A stretch of DNA of 64,000 nt from JAFDWI01 sp963764215. Its GTDB lineage: Bacteria; Actinomycetota; Acidimicrobiia; Acidimicrobiales; Iamiaceae. The stretch is from NCBI GenBank assembly GCA_963764215.1, contig CAVXRS010000002.1, positions 62,001 through 126,000 of the forward strand. The letters are read 5' to 3'. The notes under the pieces were generated by a model, which did not search any database, was not told where the DNA came from, and was given only the letters and a program-made list of their open reading frames with translations. Positions 1-7,952 of the stretch are shown one piece after another. The first letter of the stretch is position 1, and each line of letters opens with the position of its first letter. Both the position numbers and the translations under genes were made by a program.

Positions 1-764
1 TCGCCACCAGATCGACCGGTGCGGAGCCGTCCGCAACGACCACCACCTCCGAGGGGCCGGCGAACGCGCTGGGAACGCCGACCCGCTCGGCCACGGCGCG
101 TTTCGCCAGGGCGACGTAGATGTTGCCCGGTCCCACGATCACCTCGACGGGGCGGATCGTCTCGGTGCCGTGAGCCACCGCCGCGATCGCCTCGCGCGCC
201 TCCCACCGAGACGATCTCGTCGACCCCGGCGATTGCACACGCGGCCAGCGTGACGTCGGGCACGGCACCATCAGGGCCAGGGGGCACGCACACCACCACC
301 CGTTCCACGCCGGCGACCCGCGCCGGAATGGCCGTGTGCAGCACGGTGCTGGGATAGGTGGCCCGTCCGCCCGGCACGTAACACGCCGCCGAGCCGACCG
401 GTCGGAACACCGTCTCGACGGTCACTCCTGTTTCATCGGTGGAGCGGAACGGTGCCGCGGTGTGGGCGAGCTGGTGCTCGTGGAACGCCCGGATCCGCTC
501 GGCACCCCGTTCGAGTGCGTCGACCAGTTCATCGGGTATCCGTCCCAGGGCAGTGGCCATCGCATCGTTCGGGACGATCGGGGTGCTGAGACGAACCCCG
601 TCGAACCGTTGGGTGCAGTCCAGAACCGCTGCGTCGCCACCTTCTCGCACCTCGGCGACGATGGCGGCGACGGCCTCCGACGGCTCGTCGCCGCCGGTGG
701 TGGGCGCGGGCAGCACGTCGGCAAGATCACCGTCGAGCCCACGGAGGTCGAGTCGCTGCAACAC
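1..764 (-). CDS. hisD: Histidinol dehydrogenase, 3' end outside window, one frameshift
   Basis: Catalyses the last two oxidation steps of histidine biosynthesis (L-histidinol to L-histidine, NAD-dependent, Zn enzyme) in the cytoplasm. The reading begins with GTG at 764 (LQRLDLRG, typical of the family). It continues through the conserved GSAACYVPGGRATYPST region and the DEIVSVGG segment. The window edge removes the C-terminal part, including the distal catalytic residues. Near 190-203 the frame breaks: after VSVGG the expected continuation (AIAAVAHGTETIRPVEVIVGPGN-type) appears only if one base is skipped. Downstream of that point the family pattern resumes to base 1. I take this as a sequence error rather than a pseudogene. 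The GTG start is supported by a TAGCGT hexamer 7 nt upstream. It is divergent from the ThrE-like gene. Confidence 0.9.
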   Translation of the reverse strand, partial: MLQRLDLRGLDGDLADVLPAPTTGGDEPSEAVAAIVAEVREGGDAAVLDCTQRFDGVRLSTPIVPNDAMATALGRIPDELVDALERGAERIRAFHEHQLAHTAAPFRSTDETGVTVETVFRPVGSAACYVPGGRATYPSTVLHTAIPARVAGVERVVVCVPPGPDGAVPDVTLAACAIAGVDEIVSVGGARGDRGGGSRHRDDPPRRGDRGTGQHLRRPGETRRGRAGRRSQRVRRPLGGGGRCGRLRTGRSGG

Positions 765-771
765 GCCGGGA

Positions 772-777
772 ACGCTA
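772..777 (-). promoter_or_regulatory. -10 element (TAGCGT) for leaderless hisD
   Basis: On the minus strand TAGCGT lies 7 nt before the hisD GTG. That spacing is expected when transcription starts at the start codon itself. It fixes GTG 764 as the start. No Shine-Dalgarno sequence is visible. Confidence 0.5.
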
Positions 778-978
778 GTGCGCTTTCCGGACCACTCCCC
801 GACCCGATTTCCGCCGAGTTCACCGGACGTGGGCACCTGGACGTGCCGTCCCGATCGGATGTCGCCGCCTCGTCAGGTCGTGACCGTGCCATCCTGGCAG
901 GGATGGTCTCTTCCACCACTCGAACATCACTTGCGGGCGACCGCGGACGAAAGACCGGGCCGCGCCTGCCGGGATCGG

Positions 979-2460
979 ATGCCAGTGCCCCGCGCTGAAC
1001 GGCCGGATCCGGTCGCCATGCCGCAGATCGGTCGCGCTCATGCCCAGGACGTCCTGGACCTCACCTTGCGCACGGGGGCACTTCTGCTCGCGTCGCAAGC
1101 CGGGACCGCGGACGTCGAAGCGACGATGTCGGCGATCGCCGGCGCCTATGGGCTCCCGCGGACACACCTCGACGTCACGGGGACCACGATCCTCGTCTCG
1201 ATCCCGCGAGGTGTGGAAGGTGGACCGCTGACGGCGATGTGGCGGGTGCAGAACCGGGTGGCGGACTACACCACCTTGAGCCGCAGCCTCCGTCTCGCTC
1301 AACGCATCGCGGACGAGCGCCCCGATCCCGGTTGGGTCCATGCGCAGCTCGACACCCTCGAGAACGAGCCCCACCCCTATCCCCGCTGGGTCCAGACGGT
1401 TTCCCTGGGGGTCATGGCCGGCGCGCTGGCCGTGCTGCTGGGGGCGCGCGCGCCCGTCGCGCTCGTCGCGACCGCGGTGACCATGCTCGTCGACGAGACC
1501 GATCGGCTCCTGGCCCACTACGCGATCCCCGTCCTGTTCCAACGAGTCGCCGGAGGGGCCATCGCGACCGGCGTCGCGCTCGCGCTCACTGCTTCGGGCA
1601 TCCTCCCCGAACAGGCGATGCCGTCGCTCATCGTCGCTTCGAACATCGTGGCCCAACTCTCCGGCATGGCACTGGTGGCGTCCGTGCAGGACGCGATCAC
1701 CGGTTTCCACCTGACCGCCACCGGACGGTTCATGGAGATCGCCCTCTCCTCGATCGGACTCTTCATCGGTATCGGTGGCGCCCTGCGGGTCGGGGCGGCA
1801 TTCGGCGTCGACAGCACGGTGTCCACGAACCTGGGCACCACCTGGCTCAACGCCCCGGTCCAGATCATTGCCGGCGCGGGCGCGTCGGCAGCCGCGGCGG
1901 TGGCAGGCTACGCACCGAAGCGGGCGATCACTGCGGCGGCAATCTCCGGTGCGTTCGGAACGGCGACCTACGTCACATTGCTGCACCTCTACGACGGCCG
2001 GATCTCCTCGGCGTTCCTCGCCGCCGCGGCAATCGGACTGATCGGATCGATCGTCGCTCACCGGGCCGGCATCCCACTGCTGATCGTCCTGATGTCCGGC
2101 ATCATGCCACTGGTGCCCGGCTTCACGTTGTATGCCTCGTTCGTGAACATCGTCGGCGGCGACACGGCACTCGGCATCCAGTTGCTCGTCTCGGCGATCG
2201 GCACCGCCCTCGCACTGGCCGCCGGTGTGGTGGCCGGGCCGCTGCTCGCCCCGGCGGCCCGCAGTGAGCTTCGCCGGCTCCGCCGCATCACTACCGAACT
2301 GGGCCAACGCGAGGGTCAACCCTGGCCGCGCACGCCGGCACTCGCAGCGATCAAGGTGCGGCGCCGCCACTTCGAGCCCCGGCCACGGGGCAGAATGGGT
2401 AGACGCCCCGGGCGAACCCGAGGCGCCCACAATTCCGAACGGAGACGACGGGACCCATGA
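979..2460 (+). CDS. ThrE-family threonine/serine exporter
   Basis: Membrane protein of 493 residues with the two-part ThrE architecture. A soluble N-terminal stretch of about 110 residues (ALLLASQAGTADVEATMSAI, IPRG) precedes a first bundle of hydrophobic helices (about residues 135-290). A second helical set follows (about 290-440), and a basic arginine-rich cytoplasmic tail ends the protein. Family members export threonine and serine using the proton gradient. Start chosen at ATG 979; a second in-frame ATG lies at 1018. It overlaps the next gene, glutamate decarboxylase, by the four bases ATGA, so the two are translated as a unit. That linkage makes export of an amino acid or amine related to the decarboxylase plausible, but the substrate is inferred only. 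Confidence 0.85.
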   Translation: MPVPRAERPDPVAMPQIGRAHAQDVLDLTLRTGALLLASQAGTADVEATMSAIAGAYGLPRTHLDVTGTTILVSIPRGVEGGPLTAMWRVQNRVADYTTLSRSLRLAQRIADERPDPGWVHAQLDTLENEPHPYPRWVQTVSLGVMAGALAVLLGARAPVALVATAVTMLVDETDRLLAHYAIPVLFQRVAGGAIATGVALALTASGILPEQAMPSLIVASNIVAQLSGMALVASVQDAITGFHLTATGRFMEIALSSIGLFIGIGGALRVGAAFGVDSTVSTNLGTTWLNAPVQIIAGAGASAAAAVAGYAPKRAITAAAISGAFGTATYVTLLHLYDGRISSAFLAAAAIGLIGSIVAHRAGIPLLIVLMSGIMPLVPGFTLYASFVNIVGGDTALGIQLLVSAIGTALALAAGVVAGPLLAPAARSELRRLRRITTELGQREGQPWPRTPALAAIKVRRRHFEPRPRGRMGRRPGRTRGAHNSERRRRDP

Positions 2461-3842
2461 GCGATTCATCCGACCGGCCACTCGACGATGCCCTGACTCC
2501 GGCCTACACGGGCCGGATGTCGACCGAGGCCGTCCCACGCCTCCGCCTCCCAGCTTCGGAGATGGAACCCGACGCCGCCTACCGCTTCATTCACGACGAG
2601 CTGATGTTGGACGGCAACGCGCGACTCAACCTCGCCACGTTCGTGACCACATGGATGGATCCGCAGGCGGACCGGCTCATGGCCGAAGCCTTCGACAAGA
2701 ACATGATCGACAAGGACGAATACCCGTCGACCGCCTCGATCGAAGCCCGAACGGTCGCGATGGTGGCTGATCTGTTCCACGCCCCCGGACTCTCGGAGAC
2801 CGACCCGGCCTCCGCGACTGGTGTGTCCACGATCGGATCGTCCGAGGCCGTGATGCTCGCGGGCCTGGCTCTCAAGTGGCGGTGGCGCCAAGCACGGACC
2901 GACGCCGGCGAAGACGCGACCAGGCCGAACCTGGTGCTGGGCAGCAACGTCCAGGTGGTATGGGAGAAGTTCTGCCGCTACTTCGATGTCGAAGCCCGGT
3001 ATCTGCCCATGGCACCCGGCCGGTACGTGATCACTCCCGAACAGGTGCGGGATGCCGTGGACGAGCACACCATCGGGGTGTGCGCGATTCTGGGCACGAC
3101 GTTCACCGGCGAATTCGAGCCGATCGGGGACATCTCGGCGACGCTCGACGATCTCGCCACGAACGGTGGCCCGGATGTGCCACTGCACATCGACGCGGCC
3201 TCCGGCGGTTTCGTGGCACCGTTCCTGCATCCCGATCTGGAATGGGACTTCCGCAACCCGCGGGTGGTTTCGATCAACGCGTCCGGGCACAAGTACGGGC
3301 TCACCTACCCGGGCATCGGCTTCGCCGTCTGGCGCAGTGCCGAGTACCTGCCCGAGGACCTCGTGTTCCGCGTGAACTACCTCGGCGGGGACATGCCGAC
3401 CTTCACGTTGAACTTCTCCCGACCGGGCAACCAGGTGGTGGGCCAGTACTACAACTTCATCCGACTGGGACGGGACGGCTACCGCCGGATCATGGAGACC
3501 CTGCGGGACACCGCGGTGTGGATCGGTGACCAGGTCAGTCAGATTCCCGGCCTGCGTGTGGTGAGCGACGGGCGGGCGATTCCGGTGCTGGCCTTCGAGA
3601 AGACGTCCGACGACGGCTACACGGTTTTCGACATCTCCCACGAGCTCCGGGCGATGGGTTGGCAGGTTCCCGCCTACACGATGCCCGCAGACGCCGAGGA
3701 CGTCGCGGTGCTGCGGGTGGTGGTGCGCGAAGGGCTCAGCCGTGATCTGGCCGCCAACATGGTGACGGATCTCCGCGACATCTGCGATCGGCTCGGCCCG
3801 GGCGGTTCCGCCGGCCGCTCCGAGCGTCATTTCGCGCATTGA
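2457..3842 (+). CDS. gadB: Glutamate decarboxylase
   Basis: PLP-dependent enzyme (461 residues, the usual GadB length) converting glutamate to GABA and CO2 with uptake of a proton. Clear family landmarks are the N-terminal NARLNLATFVTTW block, IDKDEYPSTASIE, the GSSEAVMLAG substrate-phosphate region and HIDAASGGF with the PLP-ring aspartate (Asp246). SGHKYGLTYPGIG follows, with the Schiff-base lysine at Lys279, then NFSRPGNQVVGQYYNF near the C-terminus. The start ATG overlaps the stop of the ThrE-like exporter. In enteric bacteria GadB works with the GABA antiporter GadC; here the coupled membrane protein is of a different family, so a role in acid stress or GABA formation is possible but unproven. 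Confidence 0.95.
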   Translation: MSDSSDRPLDDALTPAYTGRMSTEAVPRLRLPASEMEPDAAYRFIHDELMLDGNARLNLATFVTTWMDPQADRLMAEAFDKNMIDKDEYPSTASIEARTVAMVADLFHAPGLSETDPASATGVSTIGSSEAVMLAGLALKWRWRQARTDAGEDATRPNLVLGSNVQVVWEKFCRYFDVEARYLPMAPGRYVITPEQVRDAVDEHTIGVCAILGTTFTGEFEPIGDISATLDDLATNGGPDVPLHIDAASGGFVAPFLHPDLEWDFRNPRVVSINASGHKYGLTYPGIGFAVWRSAEYLPEDLVFRVNYLGGDMPTFTLNFSRPGNQVVGQYYNFIRLGRDGYRRIMETLRDTAVWIGDQVSQIPGLRVVSDGRAIPVLAFEKTSDDGYTVFDISHELRAMGWQVPAYTMPADAEDVAVLRVVVREGLSRDLAANMVTDLRDICDRLGPGGSAGRSERHFAH

Positions 3843-3902
3843 ACTCGCCGGTCGGACCACCGGCCGGTTGGCCCGACGTCGATCGTCTGTGAGACTGCCG
3901 TC

Positions 3903-4106
3903 GTGACTTCTGCGTCGCCCCGCCTCTCCGCGCTTGCCACCGACCTGGACGACTTGACGCGCCGCATCGCCGACCTCGCCCACGAACTGGACCACGAACC
4001 CACCGACCGCGCAGCGGTGGACTTGTACGAGACCGAGCGGGCACTGCGCAGCGCGTCCCGGCGGCTGGCCGCGGCCCAGCGGGAGCTCGTCCGCAGCAAA
4101 CGCTGA
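3903..4106 (+). CDS. Small helical protein, unknown function
   Basis: GTG-started reading frame of 67 residues, almost entirely charged and leucine/alanine-rich. Heptad-like spacing (LATDLDDLTRRIADLAHELDH, then LYETERALRSASRRLAAAQREL) predicts a single or paired coiled coil. No signal peptide, membrane segment or cysteine is present. It sits 60 bp after gadB in the same direction and could be its tail-end cistron. It is followed by a strong hairpin at 4156-4182. I do not recognise the family. The codon use matches its neighbours, which favours a real gene. Confidence 0.55.
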   Translation: MTSASPRLSALATDLDDLTRRIADLAHELDHEPTDRAAVDLYETERALRSASRRLAAAQRELVRSKR

Positions 4107-4155
4107 CCTCGCGCCGCTCGCTGTCGCGACCCGCCGATTTCCCGGCAAAACCAAA

Positions 4156-4182
4156 GACGGCGCCCCTCGAGGGGGCGCCGTC
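4156..4182 (-). terminator. Rho-independent terminator downstream of nth
   Basis: Perfect 11-bp stem (4156-4166 with 4172-4182) around a 5-nt loop. Read on the minus strand the stem is followed by TTTGGTTTT, a proper uridine-rich tail, so it should end nth transcripts. On the plus strand, where it follows the 67-residue ORF, there is no T-run. Confidence 0.7.
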
Positions 4183-4218
4183 GGGGCGACACCGGGCGGC
4201 GGATCCCGTGTCGCCGGG

Positions 4219-4241
4219 AACCAGGTGGCGGGAACCTGGTT
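4219..4241 (-). other. Second hairpin in the nth 3' region
   Basis: An 8-bp perfect inverted repeat (4219-4226 with 4234-4241, 7-nt loop) lies between the nth stop and the terminator at 4156-4182. It has no T-run on either side. It may simply be a 3'-UTR structure protecting the nth mRNA. Confidence 0.35.
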
Positions 4242-4332
4242 GCCAGCCATGTTATCGGTCGGTCCAGACCCGAACACAACTTCTCGGCACAAAAAATCTT
4301 CGCCGTCCGTGCACGCGCCGGTCAGCGAGCGG

Positions 4333-4974
4333 TCAAAGCGCCGCAGACGGGCAGAAGTCAGCCAGGACGCACTCGCCGCAGTGCGGTCGACGGGCCATGC
4401 ACACGGCCCGGCCATGCAGGATCAGGCGCATGCTGAAGTCGCCCCGCTCTCCCGACGGCACCATCGGGTTGAGCTCGGACTCGACCTTGACCGGATCGGT
4501 TTGCTCGGTCAGTCCGAGTCGCCGTGCCAAGCGTCCCACATGGGTGTCCACGGGAAGTCCGGGCAGGTCCATCGCGACCGAGCGGACGACGTTCGCGGTC
4601 TTGCGCCCCACCCCGGGGATGGAGACCAGATCGGCCATCCGCCCGGGGACCTCACTGTCGAAGCGGTCGACCAGGGCGTTCGCCATGCCGAGCAGGCTGC
4701 GGGTCTTGTTCCTGTAGAACCCGGTGGAGCGGACCAACTCCTCGACCTCCTCGGGATCGGCCACCGCCAGTTCCGAGGGGCTCGGGTACCGCGCGAACAG
4801 GGCGGGGGTGACCATGTTCACCCGGGCATCAGTGCACTGTGCCGACAGGATCGTGGCCACCAGGAGCTCGTAGGCGTTGCGGTGATCGAGCGCACAACGA
4901 GCGTCGGGATATTCGTCTTTCAGTCGCCGATTGGTCACACGGGCGCGCCCTTTCGGGCTCCGGGGTCTGGCCAT
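4333..4974 (-). CDS. nth: Endonuclease III
   Basis: DNA glycosylase/AP lyase of base-excision repair, removing oxidised pyrimidines. The 213-residue protein matches the family length. The helix-hairpin-helix IPGVGRKTANVV contains the catalytic lysine Lys125. The conserved aspartate is Asp143 in LPVDTHVGRL. The C-terminal [4Fe-4S] loop is complete: Cys192-x6-Cys199-x2-Cys202-x5-Cys208. ATG at 4974 is chosen because a TAGCTT -10 hexamer lies 7 nt upstream (leaderless arrangement). The reading frame stays open beyond this but without family similarity. It is transcribed away from the mshD-like gene. Confidence 0.95.
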   Translation of the reverse strand: MARPRSPKGRARVTNRRLKDEYPDARCALDHRNAYELLVATILSAQCTDARVNMVTPALFARYPSPSELAVADPEEVEELVRSTGFYRNKTRSLLGMANALVDRFDSEVPGRMADLVSIPGVGRKTANVVRSVAMDLPGLPVDTHVGRLARRLGLTEQTDPVKVESELNPMVPSGERGDFSMRLILHGRAVCMARRPHCGECVLADFCPSAAL

Positions 4975-4981
4975 GCCCGGG

Positions 4982-4987
4982 AAGCTA
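4982..4987 (-). promoter_or_regulatory. -10 element (TAGCTT) for leaderless nth
   Basis: TAGCTT on the minus strand, 7 nt before ATG 4974; no Shine-Dalgarno. It supports the chosen start. Confidence 0.45.
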
Positions 4988-5047
4988 TCCGTTCCGGATC
5001 GGTCACTCGACCACCGGGCCTCACCCCGGCGCCGCGCCTGCGCCGGG

Positions 5048-5053
5048 TAGGGT
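5048..5053 (+). promoter_or_regulatory. -10 element (TAGGGT) for leaderless mshD-like gene
   Basis: TAGGGT separated by 6 nt from ATG 5060. No Shine-Dalgarno is visible, so the transcript probably begins at the start codon. Confidence 0.45.
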
Positions 5054-5059
5054 GCGCGC

Positions 5060-5725
5060 ATGCCCGCACCTCGCCGCCGGGTGGTCTCCTCCCCCACCGC
5101 CGACGACGACCGTCGGGCTGCCGCCGATGGGCTGACCAGCGTGCGCGACGTCCTGCAGCTGCGACGGCCCCTGCCCACCGAACTCGATGGCGCGGTTCCC
5201 ACCCGGGCCTTCCGGGCCGGTGCAACTGACGAGGACGCCTGGATCAGCGTGAACAATCGGGCCTTCGCGGACCATCCGGACCAGTCGGAGATGACCTCGG
5301 CACGCCTGCACACCGACCTGTCCGCCGACTGGTTCGATGCCGACGGCTTCCGTCTGCACGAAGTCGAGGCCCGCCTGGCGGCGTTCTGTTGGACCAAACG
5401 CCATCCCGCCACCGATGGCGACCCACCGATGGGGGAGATCTACGTGATCGGTGTCGACCCGGACTTCCAGGGCCGCGGGCTGGGTCGCGGACTGGTGCTC
5501 GCCGGACTCGACTGGCTCAGCCAGGTCGGCGAGACCGTGGCCATGCTGTACGTCGACGCCGACAACGCTCCCGCGCGGCGCCTGTACGACGCGCTGGGTT
5601 TCGAGTTCCACCACACCGATCGCATCTACGACCCGCCGTCAGCCGACGAAGTGGCCGACCAGGGTGGTGACACCGGCGGCGACCGCGGCGATGATCAGTT
5701 GGCGGAACGCGGAGAACAACCGTGA
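5060..5725 (+). CDS. Mycothiol-synthase-like GNAT acetyltransferase
   Basis: The C-terminal two thirds resemble the catalytic GNAT domain of MshD, which acetylates the cysteine of Cys-GlcN-Ins in the last step of mycothiol synthesis. Matching stretches are NNRAFADHPDQ, WFDADGF, FCWTKRHP, and GEIYVIGVDPDFQGRGLGRG with the acetyl-CoA loop Q137-x-x-G-x-G. The final strand-helix is NAPARRLYDALGFEFHHTDRIY. Canonical MshD has about 300 residues with two GNAT domains. This protein has 221 and keeps only a remnant (VLQLRRPLP, residues 31-39) of the first, non-catalytic domain. The last 87 bp overlap the 3' end of the convergent VIT gene. Function as MshD is likely but the shortened architecture leaves another GNAT role possible. 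Confidence 0.75.
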   Translation: MPAPRRRVVSSPTADDDRRAAADGLTSVRDVLQLRRPLPTELDGAVPTRAFRAGATDEDAWISVNNRAFADHPDQSEMTSARLHTDLSADWFDADGFRLHEVEARLAAFCWTKRHPATDGDPPMGEIYVIGVDPDFQGRGLGRGLVLAGLDWLSQVGETVAMLYVDADNAPARRLYDALGFEFHHTDRIYDPPSADEVADQGGDTGGDRGDDQLAERGEQP

Positions 5726-6340
5726 CCGGCCGGTGAACCCGGCCAGGGCCCAACCCACGACGAGTGCACCCACGGCACCCAGTACCACCGAGGCGAGCAC
5801 CGCCGCCGAACCCGAGGTGATGAACCAGGGAATGAGCGGCAGCACGGCGCCGAGCGCGAACGCGATGAACGACGAGATCGCGGCGAGCGGCGGGGACCCC
5901 AGCGACGTCGGATCGATGCCGAGCTCCTCGCGGGCGTGGGTCTCCAGGGCCATCTCCGGGGTCGCCATCGCACTGCGGGCCATCGCCTGGGCGACGTCGA
6001 CTTCGATGCCGCGGGCCACATAGATCCCGGTCAATTCCTCGATCTCCCGATCCGGGTTGCGCCGCAACTCGCGGCGTTCCATGTCGAGCTCTCGTTGGAA
6101 CAACTCGGACTGGGCCCGCACCGACACGTATTCGCCCGCCGCCATCGACACGGCCCCGGCGACGAGGCCGGCCATTCCGGCGAGGCGGACGTTGGCCACC
6201 GTCGCGCTGGCCCCGGCAAACCCCAGGATCAGCGACACGTTCGACACGAGTCCATCCGACACCCCGAAAACCGCGGCACGCATCCACCCACCGGACACGT
6301 CTCGATGATGTTGTTCTCCTGATGCCGCGCTACCGGTCAT
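5639..6340 (-). CDS. VIT1/CCC1-family metal transporter
   Basis: Membrane protein of 233 residues. The family signature follows a short N-terminus (HHRDVSGGWMRAAVFGVSDGLVSNVSLILG), then AGLVAGAVSMAAGEYVSVRAQSELFQRELDMERREL, with the acidic cytoplasmic helix that binds metal in the VIT family. Further membrane helices lie at about 150-205, with a final helix at the C-terminus. Family members move Fe2+ or Mn2+ out of the cytosol. Start ATG 6340 has a TAGTTT hexamer 7 nt upstream. That hexamer lies inside the first codons of the divergent rlmN if rlmN begins at 6344. Its 3' end overlaps the convergent mshD-like gene. Confidence 0.88.
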   Translation of the reverse strand: MTGSAASGEQHHRDVSGGWMRAAVFGVSDGLVSNVSLILGFAGASATVANVRLAGMAGLVAGAVSMAAGEYVSVRAQSELFQRELDMERRELRRNPDREIEELTGIYVARGIEVDVAQAMARSAMATPEMALETHAREELGIDPTSLGSPPLAAISSFIAFALGAVLPLIPWFITSGSAAVLASVVLGAVGALVVGWALAGFTGRSRLFSAFRQLIIAAVAAGVTTLVGHFVG

Positions 6341-6343
6341 GGC

Positions 6344-7411
6344 GTGCAAACTATCGGGGTGCCACCGACCCTCTACGAAGTCGACCGGGATTCGCTCGCC
6401 ACGCTGTTGGCCGGTGAGCCGGAATTTCGGGTCGACCAAGTCTGGTCCGGACTGTACGACCAGCTCGTCGAGCCGGCTGAGATCACCAACCTTCCCCGTG
6501 CGCTCCGGGACCGACTCGCACAGGAACTCCCCGGTGCACTCGCCCCCGCCGCGACCTCGACGAGCGACGCCGGGCTCACCGTGAAATGGCTGTACGCGCT
6601 CGCCGATGGCGCCACCATCGAGACGGTGCTGATGCACTACGACCGCCGCTCGACGGTGTGTGTGTCGTCTCAAGCGGGTTGCGCCATGGGCTGCACCTTC
6701 TGCGCGACAGGGCAGGCCGGCTTCTCCCGCCACCTGAGCACCGGTGAGATCGTCGAACAGGTCGTCGTGGCCGCCCGCACCGCACGGGACTCGGGTCGAC
6801 GACTGTCGAACGTCGTGTTCATGGGAATGGGCGAGCCTTTGGCGAACTTCTCCCGGGTCTGGGCGGCCATCGAGCGAATCCACGGAGCGCTCGGCCTGTC
6901 GGCCCGTCATCTGACCGTGTCCACCGTGGGGGTGGTACCGGGCATCCGTCGACTCGCCGCCGCCGACCTGCCGGTGAGCCTGGCGGTGTCCCTGCATGCC
7001 GCCAACGATCAGCTCCGCTCCGAGCTCGTCCCCTTGAATCAGCGGTATCCGCTCTCCCGGCTCGCCGACGCATGCACGGAGTACCTGAGGCTCAAGCACC
7101 GACGATTGTCGCTGGAGTGGGCGCTCATCGACGGGGTGAACGACCGGGAGGTCGATGTGGCCGAACTGGCCGACTTCGCCCGTCCGCTCCGGGCGCACGT
7201 GAACCTGATCCCCCTGAACCCCACCGACGGCTACGCGACCCGGGGCAGCCCACCCGAGCGGGTGGCCGAGTTCAGCGACGCGCTGGACGCTACAGGGATC
7301 AACGTCACGGTGCGTGCGACCCGGGGTACCGAGATCGACGCCGCCTGCGGCCAGCTCGCAGCGGTGACGCGCCTCGGCGTTCCGACCCGACGTGACCGGA
7401 ACCGCACCTGA
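6344..7411 (+). CDS. rlmN: 23S rRNA (adenine2503-C2)-methyltransferase
   Basis: Radical-SAM enzyme that methylates A2503 of 23S rRNA and A37 of some tRNAs. The protein has 355 residues. It carries the cluster motif Cys113-x3-Cys117-x2-Cys120 (AGCAMGCTFCATGQ), the SAM-binding VFMGMGEPL and the HLTVSTVGVVPGI region. SLAVSLHAANDQLRSELVPLN and INVTVRATRGTEIDAACGQL follow, the latter with the methyl-accepting cysteine Cys335. Start is uncertain: GTG 6344 gives MQTIGVPPTLYEVD, GTG 6359 gives MPPTLYEVD. No Shine-Dalgarno precedes either. The two divergent starts (6340 and 6344) are separated by only 3 bp. Confidence 0.95.
   Translation: MQTIGVPPTLYEVDRDSLATLLAGEPEFRVDQVWSGLYDQLVEPAEITNLPRALRDRLAQELPGALAPAATSTSDAGLTVKWLYALADGATIETVLMHYDRRSTVCVSSQAGCAMGCTFCATGQAGFSRHLSTGEIVEQVVVAARTARDSGRRLSNVVFMGMGEPLANFSRVWAAIERIHGALGLSARHLTVSTVGVVPGIRRLAAADLPVSLAVSLHAANDQLRSELVPLNQRYPLSRLADACTEYLRLKHRRLSLEWALIDGVNDREVDVAELADFARPLRAHVNLIPLNPTDGYATRGSPPERVAEFSDALDATGINVTVRATRGTEIDAACGQLAAVTRLGVPTRRDRNRT
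6348..6353 (-). promoter_or_regulatory. -10 element (TAGTTT) for leaderless VIT gene
   Basis: TAGTTT on the minus strand, 7 nt before ATG 6340. It falls between the two possible GTG starts of the divergent rlmN (6344 and 6359). Confidence 0.45.
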
Positions 7412-7465
7412 GCACCGGCGAACTGAGAATCGACCACGGGGCGCGCCAGGGGGCACAATGCCCCC

Positions 7466-7924
7466 ATGACGACGATCATCGACGGTATCGACGAACTCAA
7501 GGCCAAAGTCGGCGAACATCTCGGCTACAGCGACTGGCTGGAGATCACCCAGGAGCGGGTGAACCAGTTCGCGGACGCCACCGGCGACCACCAGTGGATT
7601 CACGTGGATGTCGAGCGGGCAAAGGCCGAGAGTCCTTTCGGAGGGCCCATCGCCCACGGCTATCTGACCCTGTCGCTCGCACCGGCGCTGGTCCCCCAGG
7701 TCGTCCAGGTGCGTGGATTTTCGATGGGCGTCAACTACGGCGCCGGCAAGGTCCGCTTCCCTTCACCGGTGCCGGTCGGCGCGAAGCTTCGGGTGGGCGC
7801 TGAGCTCAGCGACGTGTCGGACGTGAACGGCGGGGTGCAGGTGCAGATGCTGCTCACCTTCGAGGTCGAGGGCGCGTCCAAGCCGTCGTGCGTCGCCGAG
7901 GTGATCTACCGGTATCTCGTCTGA
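7466..7924 (+). CDS. MaoC-like (R)-enoyl-CoA hydratase
   Basis: Single hot-dog-fold hydratase of 152 residues. It contains the hydratase-2 active-site motif DATGDHQWIHVD with catalytic Asp41 and His46, followed by GGPIAHGYLTLSL. Such enzymes hydrate trans-2-enoyl-CoA to the (R)-3-hydroxy product and act as dimers. It directly precedes two coupled acyl-CoA synthetases, so it probably acts in the same acyl-CoA pathway; the exact chain substrate cannot be read from sequence. CACAAT lies 6 nt before the ATG as a possible weak -10 for a leaderless mRNA. Start ATG 7466. Confidence 0.85.
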   Translation: MTTIIDGIDELKAKVGEHLGYSDWLEITQERVNQFADATGDHQWIHVDVERAKAESPFGGPIAHGYLTLSLAPALVPQVVQVRGFSMGVNYGAGKVRFPSPVPVGAKLRVGAELSDVSDVNGGVQVQMLLTFEVEGASKPSCVAEVIYRYLV

Positions 7925-7952
7925 TTCCGCCGGGCCACCGGCAGAGGACGAG

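Noticed and set aside
19..998. Plus-strand frames over hisD
   Set aside because: The minus strand encodes a clear HisD; the plus frames are arginine- and proline-rich shadows.
820..2538. 572-residue open frame on the minus strand over the ThrE gene
   Set aside because: Charged, repetitive composition typical of an antisense frame in GC-rich DNA; the plus strand carries clear ThrE helices.
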